Shown here one piece after another: positions 42,336-53,491 of a stretch of DNA of 64,000 nt. Each line of letters starts with the position of its first letter. Position 1 is the first letter of the stretch. The translations under genes and the position numbers were made by a program. Origin of the DNA: Achatina immaculata (Eukaryota > Mollusca > Gastropoda > Stylommatophora > Achatinidae); the NCBI GenBank assembly GCA_009760885.1, contig CM019701.1, positions 34,858,697 through 34,922,696 on the forward strand, in the 5' to 3' direction. Under the pieces are notes generated by a model that worked only from the letters and a program-made list of their open reading frames with translations, did not search any database and was not told the DNA's origin.

Positions 42336-45300
42336 CTAAAAACAAAAGAAAGAAAATGTTCAATAATTTTTTTTCGGTGAGATTTTTGTCAAGTTTCTCA
42401 TAATATATATAACATATAATACATATATATAACACTCGTAATAAATATTTTGGCTAAACTCTCTCTGTAAATGTGAAGCTGTTTCTGGAAAATAAATGAC
42501 TTACAGAATGTTGCGAGACAAGCAAGCAACGAAAGTAAAAAATGTGCACTAGAAATAAATTTTAGAAAGAGAAAGTTCATGGCAATCAGCAGAGATGGGC
42601 ACAATGTCATTTGTAAACATTTTTGATGATGGGAGATATAAAATGGATGGTGACATAAGAAAAGGAAAACCATTATATAAAAAAATAGAAAAGAAAATCA
42701 AGGATATAGAAATATAGATATCAGTCAAATAGAAAAGAAAATCAAGGATCTAGAAATATGGATATCAGTCAGTCAGTCAGTCTTTTGCATGTCCCTTGCA
42801 GAACTTTGCCTTCCTAACAGCACTTCTGTAGGCCTCTCGGTTGTAAGCAAGATGCCCTGCTGCTGATGCATCCATTTGCAGATCATCAACGATGTCTTGC
42901 AACCATCTTTACTTTGGTCTTCCTCTCTTTCTTCTTCCCATGTTGACTGTCTTCTTTAGATTATCATGAAGTTTAATGTGTCCAAAATAAATTAAGTTTT
43001 CTCTGTTTAATTCTCTTTACTCCAGCCTTCTTCAATATTAAATTCTTGTAGTATGGATATATTTGTTCTTTTTTGTGTTCATGATATCATCATCATCATC
43101 AGGAGGTGCCGTGCCAACTGGCGTTGGCTATTATGCTTCTCCAGAGTACCCGATCCTTCATGCAGGCCATCAGTTCAGTTGGTGATCTCCTCTCACACCA
43201 TCCCGTCAGACTGTCCAGTATCATTTCTCTTGGTCTTCCTCTTGATCTTCCTCCTTCTGTTTTTCCTGTTGTTATACTATTTTCAATACCCCATCTTCTC
43301 ATTGCATGTCCTATGAAAGTACATTGTCTCTCTCTCTTATTTTTTTTTTTTGACAATATTTTTTTGTCTCTCCAGTTCTTCTCATACATTCTTCATTAGT
43401 TATTTTTGGGGGATTCGCAACATTCTTCTAATAAACCACATTTCTGCTGCTTCCAATGATTTTTGTGCAGACCTGTCTATTGTCCATGATTCACTTCCAT
43501 ATAACAAGATAGGTTCAATATATCATTTTAGGACTCGTTTTCTAACATTCATTGATAAAGATGTGTTAGCTAATATGTTTCTCATTCTCTGAAATGCAGT
43601 CTTTGCTTGGCCTATTCTGTTCCTAATTTCTATTCTGCATTTCCCATCTGAAGTTATTACTGCTCCAAGGTATTTTAATTTCTGCACCTGCTTTAGAATA
43701 GTTCTGTTTAGTTTTATACTGCATGTTTAGATATGCAGAAGAATAAAGTGAATTCCATGGAAAAAAGAAACAAACAAATAAAGAACTACTAAAAAAACTG
43801 ACATGGAAAATAGAAGCAAAGAAAAGCATTAGAACCAGACATATGTCAGTCATATCAAGAAGCATAAGATAATATTGAAAACCAAACTAGAGGAAAAAGC
43901 AGAAAGAAAAAGAGCGACAGGTTGACATCGATATAGACTAGTGGACAACATTTTTAAAAAGTGTACCAGATTTAGTTATTTGAGAGCAATGTCAAAAGTA
44001 AGGATAGAGCAAGTTAGAGGACTATTGCAGCCAATCTTCCAAGGGGAGAGGACATGGAATGATAACAATGAATCTGGAAACGTGACCATAAGCCTGAATT
44101 GCTTGTATTCGTGACACATTCTTAAAATCACCAAACTCTTCATGCTTTGTGTGTAAAAAAAACACGAAAGCGCATAAAACAATAATTACAGATATATTTG
44201 ATCACAGAGCAAGTTCGATATTTTCAAGTACTAAAAGCATTAAAAACAATTTGAGGAAAAAAAAGGGGGGGGGGTGTGCGCTGAAGAGACATTTTATCAA
44301 AGAAATCTGCAATACAGTAAGATGTGGAAAAAATCATTTATAAAGAAAACCTTACAAAGTAAAACAATTTATAAAGAAGCATCGTTAACAAAGTAACACA
44401 TTTCGTATGTTATTTTGGTTGTGAAGTTTACGTATTTTTACCTTTAAGAAACAAACAGTAGAGAAAATGAAGGAAAACTGAAATACTAATTTACACCATC
44501 ATAAGCAACTCATCCTAGCCCTTTTAGAACAATTTTTTAGAATACATTGAAATGTTTCTGAAATATTTCTATTCAGTTCTAGGTGTAAGTCCTATCTCAT
44601 TTTCTATATTCAGATTTGTTATGTCTATCTTAAAAAAATATTAAGACAACATCTACCGCACAAATGAACATCTGTAGCAGATGCAACATATTAGGAACAC
44701 TGCCCATAAGCCGTGTCCGCTGGTGGTTGATAATGAGAGCTCTCTTAATGTCTAGGTTATAGGTAAAGGTATGAGCTGTGAACCAGCCTCCTTGCACTCG
44801 GTGAAACAGTGCTCTACTGCTACAGTTTACCAGATACTGCTGACTAGTGTCACCATCAGCACGAACTCCGTAGCTCGGGATGCCATTCCTCTTCCACCCC
44901 AGAGCGTTAACCCTGGTACCCATTTTTTCTTGTGGCTGAGTGAACCCCGGGAGATTTTTGTTTGTTTGTTGCGAGTCACAGTCTGACTGTCACGGTCATG
45001 TGGTGAGATGAAATCGAAATTGGGTCACTTTTTCAGTAAACGAGTGTCTAATCCATTTCTATAACGCAGCTCCCAATGTCTATTAAAAAAATTATTTGTA
45101 GAAAAGAAGCATTTCAGAGTGCATGTTCCAGACAAAGGGTGAAAACATCCATTTAAAAGTAAAGATAAAATTTCCGTTTTTCATTTTAAAAAAAGGGATG
45201 TTGGGGATATTATATTGGGCCCGAATTTCCATGAAAGTGTGATGTGGTCAGTATCACGCCTGGCCGCATTTACCTTCCAAGATTTCTCTGGTACCCATAT

Positions 45301-48300
45301 TTAGAGGCTGGGTGGACCGCATAAATGAAGTGTGAAACATGAACTAATGCTTACTCCGCGAAGCTTATAGTATAGTCCGCAAGCGTTACAGACCAGTTCT
45401 CTCGCAGCGTTTCTCCTCCACAAAGTTGTAGTGGAAGTCCTACAGTTGACGCACACCTGGCTTGGACGAGACGCCAGTGACACCTGTAAAAGTCAGTTTA
45501 ACAATATATAAAGGGACTAGGTGGACAAAAACTGTGCTATGAAATGAATAAACTGAATTCAGTTTAATCTGTCCATGGATTTAAATAAAAACAACACAGA
45601 TTTCGTCTCATTTCTCTGCAACTTGTGAAATTATCTATAGAACATGACAAGAACTAAAATTTGTTTATAAAAGTAAACAAGGTGAGTTACATTCTCTCCG
45701 CTGTGAAGATGAACGAGCTAAAGTGAACTAATACTTGAAATATCGCCAGCCATTTGCTTAACAACTGGAGAGGAGTAACATTAATATCAGTTGTGTCAAA
45801 AGTATTTTGCAAGGTCATTTTGAATAGACTTAAAGACATAGTGGATACTGCAATGAGAGAAGAACAAGCAGTATTTCGAAAAGGGAGAAGCTGACCCGAC
45901 CAGATCTTTACTCTAAGAATAATACTTGAAGAACATACTGAAAAGCAGAAACCATTAATACTGAACTTCATAGATTTTAAAAAGGCATTTGATAGCATAC
46001 ACAGAGATTCATTATGGAGAATTTTAAGTCTATATGGAATACCATCTATAACTGTCAACATCATTAAGGACTTCTACAATGGATATGTTTGTGTAGTCAA
46101 GACAGAAGAAAGGATGAGTGAATGAGCCCAGATTGAAACAAGTGTGAAACAAGGATGTATACTGTCTCCTTTATTTTTTGGAATTACAATAGATTTCATA
46201 ATGAAAAATGCTGCACAGGTAACACAGGTATTGACTGGGTACATGGGACCTATCTAGAAGATCTTGATTTTGCTGATGACATAACTCTTATCAGTTATCA
46301 TCATCATCATCATCATCATCAGGTGCCGTGCTGACTGGCGTTGGCTATTATGCTTCTCCAGAGTACACGATCCTTCATGCAGGCCATCAGTTCAGTTGGT
46401 GATCTCCTCTCACACCATCCCGTCAGACTGTCCAGTATCATTTCTCTTGGCTTTCCTCTTGATCTTCTTCCTTCTATTTTTCCTGTTGTTATAATATGTT
46501 CAATGCTCCCTCTTCTCATTGCATGTCCTATGAAAGTACATTGTCTCTCTCTTATCTTTCTGACAAGGTTTTTTGTCTCTCCAGCTCTTCTCATACATTC
46601 TTCATTAGTTATTTTTGCTGTCCAGGGGATTCGCAACATTCTCCTAATAAACCACATTTCTACTGCTTCCAATGATTTTTGTGCAGACTTGCCTATTGTC
46701 CATGATTCACTTCCATATAACAAGATAGGTTCAATATATCATTTTAGGACTCGTTTTCTAACATTCATTGATAAAGATGTGTTAGCTAATATGTTTCTCA
46801 TTCTCTGAAATGCAGTCTTTGCATGGCCTATTCTGTTCCTAATTTCTGTTTTGCATTTCCCATCTGAAGTTATTACTGCTCCAAGGTATTTGAATTTCTG
46901 CACCTGCTTTAGAATGGTTCCGTTTAATTTTATACTGCATGCTGGTGGATTCAGTTTCTTAGATATAACCATAATCTCTGTCTTTTTGATATTCAAAGTA
47001 AGGCCTTTCTGTTCACTTTCTTTGGCGACTTTATCTAAGAGATTTTGCAGGTCTTGTTGGTTCTCAGCTATCAGTACTGTGTCGTCAGCATACCGAAGGT
47101 TGTTAATATTGTATCCTCCAATTTTTATGCCTGGTTCTGTGATGATTGTTCTTAGAATATTCTCGCTGTACAGAGAAAAAAGGTCTGGAGATAGTACACA
47201 TCCTTGTCGCACCCCTTGTTTTATAGGTGGGTATTTTCCAATTCTATTTTCAACTCGAACTGCTGCTTCTTGCTGCCAGTATAGATGTTTTACAATCCTC
47301 AAGTCTTTGCCGTCTATATTGATGTCTTCAAGCATTTTAATAATTTCATTATGTTTCACCTTACCAAATGCCTTCAATGAAGCATGAGTAGAGATCTTTC
47401 TGTACTTCTAAAGCTCTTTCTGTTAGTGTTCGTAAAGCATAAATGGCATTGTGTGTTCCCTTTCCTTCAACAAATCCAAACTGTTCATCTGCTATTTCCA
47501 TTTTTATCTTTTCCCTTGTTCTTCTCATAATGATTCTCAGAAGTAGCTTCGTTATGTGACATGAGAGGCTGATAGTCCGGTGATCGTCACATTCCTTTGC
47601 ACCTGGTTTCTTTGGTAGTGCTATAAACGTGGATTTAATCAGGTCACTAGGAATATAACCACTGTTGTAAATGTCATTCAGTAACTTTGTTATTATTTTT
47701 ATTCCTGTCTCCTCTAGTGCCTCTATTTCTTCTATTGTTATATTATCAGGCCCAGTCGCTTTTCCTTTCTTCATGTGTTTGATGGCATCTATGATTTCAT
47801 CTTCAAGTATTGGCGGTCCATCACAGTTTTTAGTATCTGGTGTTAATTCTGGTCTTTCTCCTCCATATAGCTCACCGATATACTCTGTCCACAATGTCTT
47901 CTTTTCCCATTAACATTTTACCTTCCTTCGATTTCAGGCATCCTGTGATATATTTTGTTTTCCTGCCTGTGAGTTCATTAATTCGTTTGTGCATGTTTTT
48001 GCTATCTTTATTATGAGCGTCCTCTATCTCTCTGCACTGATCATTTAACCACACTTCTTTTGCTTCTCTGCATTTGCGTCTTATTTCTTTATTTATCTTG
48101 CTATATTTTTCCTCGTTATTTTTACTCCTCCTCCTCTTGTCCATCAGTCCTAAGATGTCGTCTGTCATCCATTTATTTTTAGGGGCTTCTTTTTTCGGTG
48201 GTATTATCTCCTTAACAGTTTGGTGGATAGAATCTCTTAACATTTCCCATTGTTCATCTATACTATTTATCTGTGCTGTTGCATTGTATCTATTTGTTAT

Positions 48301-51300
48301 AATAACTTTGTATTGTTCTCGCAGTTCTTGGTCATTTTTAAGAAGTTCTGTATTCAGTTTGATGTTTCTCACTTTTCTGCCTGCTTTCTTTAGCTTTATT
48401 CTAACTTTTCCACAAAGTGGATCATGGTCACTATTGCAGTCAGCTCCTGGCATGGTTTTTGTTGTCAGTAATGCATTGCGGAATCGTTTGTTGATTAATA
48501 TGTAGTCTAGCTGGTTAAATATCTTTTTGTCTGGACTGCACCACGTTGCCAGTCTTCGAGGATGTTGTTTAAACCAGGTGTTTCCTACAACCATGCTATG
48601 TATTCTTGCCCATTCAATTAATTTATAACCTCTGTCATTCCTTTCCCCCAGTCCATAGTCACCAACGATGTCCGAAGTTCTTCCTTTACCAACTTTGGCA
48701 TTAAAATCTCTCATGACTATGGTAACTTCATGTGACTTTGTGTGTTTTAGTGCTGTCTCTATGTCATTATAAATATCTGTACATCTTCCTCAGAACTTTC
48801 AGATGTTGGAGCATACACTTGTATAATATTTATGTTTATTGGTTGTCCTTTCAGTTGGGCTAGCAGGACTCTGTCCGAGATGTTCAAATATCCTACAATT
48901 GTCCTTGCCGTTTTTTCATCAAATATAATTCCTACTCCTCGTTCATGTTTCTCACTTCCTGAATATATTATTGTATATTTATCTGAGTTTATCTTTCCTG
49001 CACCTGTCCATCTAACTTCACTCATTCCTAATATGTTGATCTTCATCCTTTCCATTTCCATCTTTACATTTTCTAATTTTCCAGCCTGGAATAAAGTTCT
49101 AACATTCCATGTTGCTATTTTGAACTTGTTAGTTTTGCCACCAGTAGCTTGATAACGATCTGGCCTCACCTGTGGCTCGTGAGCTGCCCTACCGGACGAG
49201 GCTGTTCCAGAGGAACATCCATTAACGTCGTTCATGATAAATCTATGATTCTGAATAAGCATAATTGTTCTTGGGAGCTACAACAGTGGTTTCCCGTTGC
49301 CTTCTGTTGGTTTGTGTACGGACTCTCTGCTGGCCTTTGGACTCCCTGTCCTACCCGCAAGGCAGCGGGAGTAAGAGGTTTTAAGGCGCCTCTGACCCGC
49401 CTGATATTCCCTTCACTGAGCACCTGAGGCACTTTATAGGAGTAGTAGAGCCACCTACTACTCCACCTCGCTCTCTGAGTCTACCGACAGTTGGTCCGCT
49501 CCTGCTTATTTGGACAACTCCTTATTCACAGGGATCCTCCATATCTGGAGGACTTTCACCATCCGCCACCTGTGACGCGCTGGGTTGGGGATGGTCGCCC
49601 CAGCTTTACTCAGTAACAATGTGAATTCCATGCAAGAAAAAACAAACAGCCTGTCTTCACTGACTAGCAAAATAGGACTTGAAATTAACAAAGACAAAAC
49701 AAAAATAATGAAAATCTCCATTAATCAAAATGGAAAAATACATATAGAAGAGACAGATATTGAAGAAGTCAGTCAATTTACATACCTTGGCAGCTACATA
49801 GACCAAGATGGTGACACTAGAAAGGAAGTTAGAATCAGAATTGCAAAAGCAGCATCGATCTTCAAGAATCTTGAGAATATATGTTATTCAAAAGTTATAA
49901 GCACAAAAACCAAGTTAAGACTATTCAATTCAAATGTAATATCCACCCTCATTTATACATGCGAAAGCTGGAAAACAACTAAAGAAATAGATAAGAAATT
50001 AGACTTTTGAAAACAAATGCCTAAGGGAAATACTTGGCATCAGGTGGAACGAATTCAAGATCAATGCAGAGATAAGACAGATGACTGAACAACAACCAGT
50101 CTCATGAGTGATTAGGAAAAGGAGATGGACATATGTTGGTCACTCGATGAGAAGAAACGATCAGAGAATCCCAAAACAAGCTATCAAGTGGAACACAACA
50201 GGCCAAAGGAAAAGAGGCAGACAGCGTGAAACTCTGAAGAGGACATTGTTAAAAGAGGCCAAATTATAATAAAAATGATGGCCAGCGATGTGGACAGCTG
50301 CTCGAAGGTTTATGTTATTTTTATTGTTGGTAGTAAAAACAATAGAAATGACGAAGCATAATGTATTCCATAAAGTTCCTCAACAAAAGGACATATTCAC
50401 TGCAAGCAGGTGGAAGCCACCAATCAGTTATATTCTCCACAAATTTCTCTCTAATCTCAAACTTAAAGTAGATAGAAGCGATCTAAAAATATTTGAATAG
50501 AGAAAAAAAAAGATTATACACACTCAAACTGTATACCCAACAAATGTAATTTATAATATGTGTGCTCAGACAAACATTAAAAAAAAAGATTTCACTGAGT
50601 TAATACACATAGGCTTGTTGTCGGTTGATATAAAACAATGCTTACACAAAGCTGTCAAACCCCACTCCCTAGTGCATTGTCTGAGATCAAACCTGAGCTG
50701 AAGAGAAAGTCTGGCAACACTTTAATGGCATCCCCCTACAACTCTTGTTAGATTTCCAAACGTGAACTCCACTGAGCTGTTCTGATGGTCCGTAACGGAA
50801 GAGAGGTTTGCTGGAACAAAGACAAGGCGGCATCTACATACCAGTTGTCCAGACGAATGGTGGAGTGGGGCTTGCATGTAAACTTGAAGAGCTGGACTTT
50901 GCAGTTCGTTGTTGCCACGGCAGCGTGCAATCAAATATTAATAGAATCACGAAAGATTTAGCTAATGATGCGTCACACTTTTCATGTACAGATGTTTACT
51001 TGCTTCGAAAACGACTTTAAAAAAAGAGCCAATATGATGTATGTATTCCAGACTATCTCAACGTCAGTTATAAGTTGTGCATTACAAGTTTTGGTTTTCA
51101 TACTTACTGTGGTCACTCCTTGTCGATGTGGCTTGATCAGCACCGGACTAAACCCATTTACGTTACTATACAGCCCACAAGTATGACACAAGTAATGACC
51201 AGTGCTGTCTTTCTTCCACAGAGGCGTATCAACGACACCGCATCTGACACATTTCGTGACCTCGGAACATACTAAGCGCTTCTGATCATCTGGTTGAATA

Positions 51301-53483
51301 TTTCAAAACTAAATTGATAACAGGAAACATGTTCAACATGCATGCAATGTTAACATCAAATTTATCTGATGCTTTCCAATTTTTGCAAGGTCGAGGATCT
51401 CCAACCTTCCCATGCTGTACAAATTAAAAGTGAAAAGAAACAATCTTCCACGTGCACACTGTTGATTGAGGTTTATCAGCTGAAATCAAAATTCGAATGT
51501 ATATGCTAGATGTAGGTGGTTTTAAAAAAGGCTGATGGTGGTAGTATGGTAAAATTAAAATTTTTATTTTTATTCAAATTTGATGTAATCTTTTCAGAAT
51601 TTGTTAAGCTAGTGGAAACTTTTGGTATATAACTGTCCTTTGACTAGAAATCGAGGGAAGCCATTCTGATCGACTCATCAGAATCTTCAGATATTTCCAA
51701 AATAACAGAGCCCTCTGGGAATAAACTTTAGTATGACTGATGTCAAGTTGGCTAAGTAGAAGCTGCATGTGGCTCCAGTTCTATCGTTTACCCAGCCGCA
51801 CCAGTACCATAACGATTTTCTTATCATAAGTTTCGACATACGGAATTTTGTCTTGACCGAGAACATTCCATCAGAGTGTAAAATGGCGTATACGTGTGCC
51901 AAAAGCTGATGTAGACAGTAGGGCACATAAAGGAAATTAAATACGTGCTGTAACTGTATAGGTTGAGAGTATTACACTCAGAAACATCACGCGACAACAA
52001 TAATTTACTAGTAAGTAATTTTCAATTTAGAAGATGTTAAGAGGTGTTGTAAGTATTTGATAGAAAGTATGCCATGTTTACTTGCATTTTTACACATCAC
52101 AACGAATTTTTTGGGTGTATCTTCACTACCGTCTAAATATTTTCAGTCAAGGACCAGTAAAATCATAATAAAGGTAATACTTTCAGGAACTCTGTATAAC
52201 TTATTCCTTGGAGAGAAAAGAGTGAGAGTAGAGGAGCTGTGCGGGCGTCGTGGCTGTCAATCAAATTCTTCTTGTATGCCCTATCTGGAGACTTCTGACG
52301 CTGACAAAATAATGCAATGAAAAGTAGTGAAGGCATCATTTTAAAAAGTATCCTGATATGTAATGAAATACGCGCATACATTTAAGTGAATTCATAAGCA
52401 CACAAAACATGTGAATTTGTATCACACACAAAAATATGAATTCATACGCCCGCGTGCGCGCGCACACACACACACTCACATATATGCGAATTTAAAAGTG
52501 TGCGAGCACATTTCTGAATTTATTCTCCATTATCCACGTGGAAACTTTCCCGTAATTGTAGTTTTTTTAAAATTTCACCAAAAAGTCTATTTTAACAAGT
52601 CCTTTTGCATCAGTAAATAGGAGTTTTCGTAGCACTACTGCCGTGTCATAGATAATTTATAAAAATAAAGAGTAACAAAGAACATCACTGATGCACTTGT
52701 GATAAACCCCCACAAAAAAGTCAACATTGAGTATATTGAATGAACATTAATTAAGTGATATAGAACTGTTGAAAATGGGTACAAGTGGAAAAGACAAGCA
52801 GATTAGATTTGAAACATGTCATCTGGCAGAACGATGTGATTGAGTAGAATCAGGCAAGGATGCAAGTGATAATAATTCTTTGTTTTGGACAGGGAAAAAA
52901 AGTTCTGAAAGTACTCACCTTGATCAACAGTCTGTCTGGAGCCTGCAAGGTCGACATTGTTGAATTTGTTCCATGCATTGACATTCACATTCCGGGTAAG
53001 AGTTTGTTGATAATTATTCGTGGGCGCTTGTCTATTATTTGTAGGAGTTAGCTGATGATTATTTGCATGAATCTGCTGATGACTATTCGCCCGAATCTGT
53101 TGATGAGTATGCGTATCACAGGCTGCTGGAAAGTTGAATATTGTCTTGAGCTGGCGAGATTCCACCGGAGAGACAATGTACCTTTGCGAAGCCTGACACA
53201 AATTATACATTCCAGAATTGTCTATCTGGCACATGGCAAGGCCAGCAGATGTGTTAGTAAGAGAAAGGGGGTCCGGTGGAAATGCCAGATTTCTCATTCC
53301 GTGAGTGATCACTTGTGATTGACATAGAGAATACTGGTTGCTTGGCAAGTACTCTGGAGTCGAAGACTTATTCATGAAAGCAGTATAATGGTTATCATTG
53401 GAGCTCGAAGAGGTAGGTGGTCCCATAGTAAAGCCAGTGGGTGGAGCGATCAATGTTGTTTGAACTGCACTGTTTTGATACAT
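42189..53483 (-). CDS. GATA: GATA-type transcription factor with two zinc fingers (four coding exons)
   Basis: Coding segments 53483-52919, 51289-51108, 45483-45355 and 42335-42189 join in frame (phases 1, 0, 0) to 1023 nt, about 340 aa. Order: a ~190-residue N-terminal region rich in S/T/N/Q, an N finger with C-x2-C-x17-C-x2-C spacing, a C finger with the same spacing, and a basic tail [20 protein letters not shown]. Family knowledge: the C finger and basic tail bind WGATAR DNA; the N finger modulates binding and recruits cofactors. Such factors specify mesoderm, endoderm, blood or neural fates in animals. The exon cut between KLRG and VNRP is at the family-typical place. The N finger is divergent, so I do not assign a subfamily (1/2/3 or 4/5/6). 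The 3' end is less sure. Confidence 0.88.
42772..43086 (-). mobile_element. LINE family A, 3' fragment (GATA intron)
   Basis: TTGCATGTCCCTTGCAGAAC and the GGCCTCTCGGTTGTAAGCAA block, then the C-terminal region to TATGGATATATTTGTTC, match the other A copies in antisense. On its 3' side are CAGTCAGTCAGTC repeats (42765-42781), the family tail. The LINE C copy abuts its 5' side at CATGATAT. Confidence 0.88.
43087..43727 (-). mobile_element. LINE family C, 5'-truncated fragment (GATA intron)
   Basis: ATCATCATCATCATCAGG (tail, 43086-43103) then GTGCCGTGCC and the antisense C-terminal region ([52 protein letters not shown]), ending at TTATACTGCATG. Lies directly against the LINE A fragment, suggesting insertion into it. 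Confidence 0.88.
45355..45483 (-). CDS. GATA: GATA coding exon 3 (C-terminal zinc finger)
   Basis: Acceptor TTTTACAG, then GTG TCA CTG GCG; 43 codons encoding [20 protein letters not shown] then [20 protein letters not shown] and LRG, donor GTAAGC (45354-45349). C-x2-C-x17-C-x2-C with [10 protein letters not shown] intact. Phase 0 at both ends. The usual GDP before VCNAC is REL here. The exon length is close to that of vertebrate GATA C-finger exons. Confidence 0.95.
46319..47894 (-). pseudogene. LINE C reverse transcriptase and C-terminal ORFs
   Basis: ORF 47894-47361 starts the RT ([60 protein letters not shown]). A frame break near 47365-47380 falls at the [11 protein letters not shown] block. 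ORF 47377-46739 holds [40 protein letters not shown] (catalytic YADD) and [22 protein letters not shown] 46723-46319 holds [20 protein letters not shown] and [12 protein letters not shown]...[19 protein letters not shown]. Most residues are intact; single-base indels separate the ORFs. Confidence 0.9.
47872..49262 (-). pseudogene. LINE C endonuclease and linker ORFs
   Basis: The first ORF (49262-48759) reads [37 protein letters not shown] (metal Glu) and [15 protein letters not shown]. After a frame break at about 48715-48760 the second (48714-47872) reads [20 protein letters not shown] (Asp box; the usual Gly before Asp is Arg), [19 protein letters not shown] and [19 protein letters not shown] (Asp-His pair). 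A long lysine-rich linker follows ([20 protein letters not shown]). Apart from the Gly to Arg change the active-site residues are present. Confidence 0.9.
50270..51100. other. Rest of GATA intron 2, nothing recognised
   Basis: Unique-looking AT-rich DNA between LINE B copy 3 and the N-finger exon. Confidence 0.5.
51108..51289 (-). CDS. GATA: GATA coding exon 2 (N-terminal zinc finger)
   Basis: AT GAT CAG AAG CGC after the acceptor ATTCAACCAG completes the split Asp codon. The exon encodes [20 protein letters not shown] then [13 protein letters not shown] and [11 protein letters not shown], and ends at donor GTAAGTA (51107-51101) in phase 0. Zinc ligands are C-x2-C-x17-C-x2-C. Usual N fingers read CNACGLYHKMNG; here [12 protein letters not shown]. 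The exon lies just outside a LINE-filled intron. Confidence 0.9.
51290..52918 (-). other. GATA intron 1
   Basis: A 1.6-kb intron, GTGAGT...AACCAG. It contains a CG/CA microsatellite (about 52446-52475) and a possible old transposase fragment on the - strand (51687-51850). Otherwise nothing recognised. Confidence 0.65.
51687..51870 (-). pseudogene. Possible ISXO2/Merlin-like transposase fragment
   Basis: The - strand ORF reads [20 protein letters not shown] then [20 protein letters not shown]. The pattern D-x3-F...K-F...W-x-x-G-W-V-x4-G loosely resembles the catalytic core of ISXO2-type transposases (DES-F...K...W-V-F-G). Only one of the catalytic acids would be present. Weak. Confidence 0.2.
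52919..53483 (-). CDS. GATA: GATA coding exon 1 (N-terminal region)
   Basis: Starts [20 protein letters not shown] and ends TVDQ plus one G before the donor GTGAGT (52918-52913). An acceptor-like TTATTCCAG lies 8 nt upstream of the ATG (exon start about 53491), so an upstream exon, coding or 5' UTR, is likely. Residues about 125-165 hold a degenerate repeat ([32 protein letters not shown]). No known domain is seen; trans-activation regions of GATA factors are poorly conserved. Assignment rests on phase and neighbouring exons. Confidence 0.75.
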
Positions 53484-53491
53484 TTCCAGAA

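Larger units (their letters stand above)
42336..45354 (-). other. GATA intron 3 (between C finger and basic tail)
   Basis: Three kb containing a LINE A fragment (42772-43086) and a LINE C fragment (43087-43727). The 44640-45010 part is more GC-balanced and looks like an unclassified repeat, but has no partner in the window. A run of G lies at 44263-44272. Confidence 0.6.
46296..49609 (-). mobile_element. LINE family C, copy 2, full length and least decayed
   Basis: A 3314-bp insert in LINE B copy 3; TCAGT at 46291-46295 and 49610-49614 is the target duplication. On the - strand: a GC-richer 5' leader (49263-49609), endonuclease, linker, RT, C-terminal region, and a (GAT)n tail (46298-46320). 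Only about four frame breaks separate five long ORFs, so it is the youngest-looking LINE here. It lies within the GATA intron in sense with the gene. Confidence 0.94.
45758..50266 (+). mobile_element. LINE family B, copy 3, split by LINE C, lacking its 3' end
   Basis: The left part (45758-46295) is RT on the + strand: [40 protein letters not shown], up to [11 protein letters not shown]. The right part (49610-50266) resumes at TCAGTAACAATGTGAATTCC with [33 protein letters not shown], and stops in GAGGCCAAATTA, about 90 bp short of the usual 3' end and without a tail. LINE C sits between. Antisense to the GATA gene. Confidence 0.88.
45484..51107 (-). other. GATA intron 2 (between the two fingers)
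   Basis: 5.6 kb, mostly LINE B with LINE C nested (45758-50266). The remaining 50270-51100 has no recognised element. Confidence 0.75.

Noticed and set aside
42764..42782. CRISPR-like or regulatory direct repeats (CAGT)n
   Set aside because: It is the simple-repeat tail of LINE A, repeated at 63187.
46291..46320. (ATC)n as an independent microsatellite
   Set aside because: It is the tail of LINE C, as shown by the flanking target duplication.
46851..47387. 178-aa ORF on the + strand
   Set aside because: Antisense of the LINE C RT with the YADD box.
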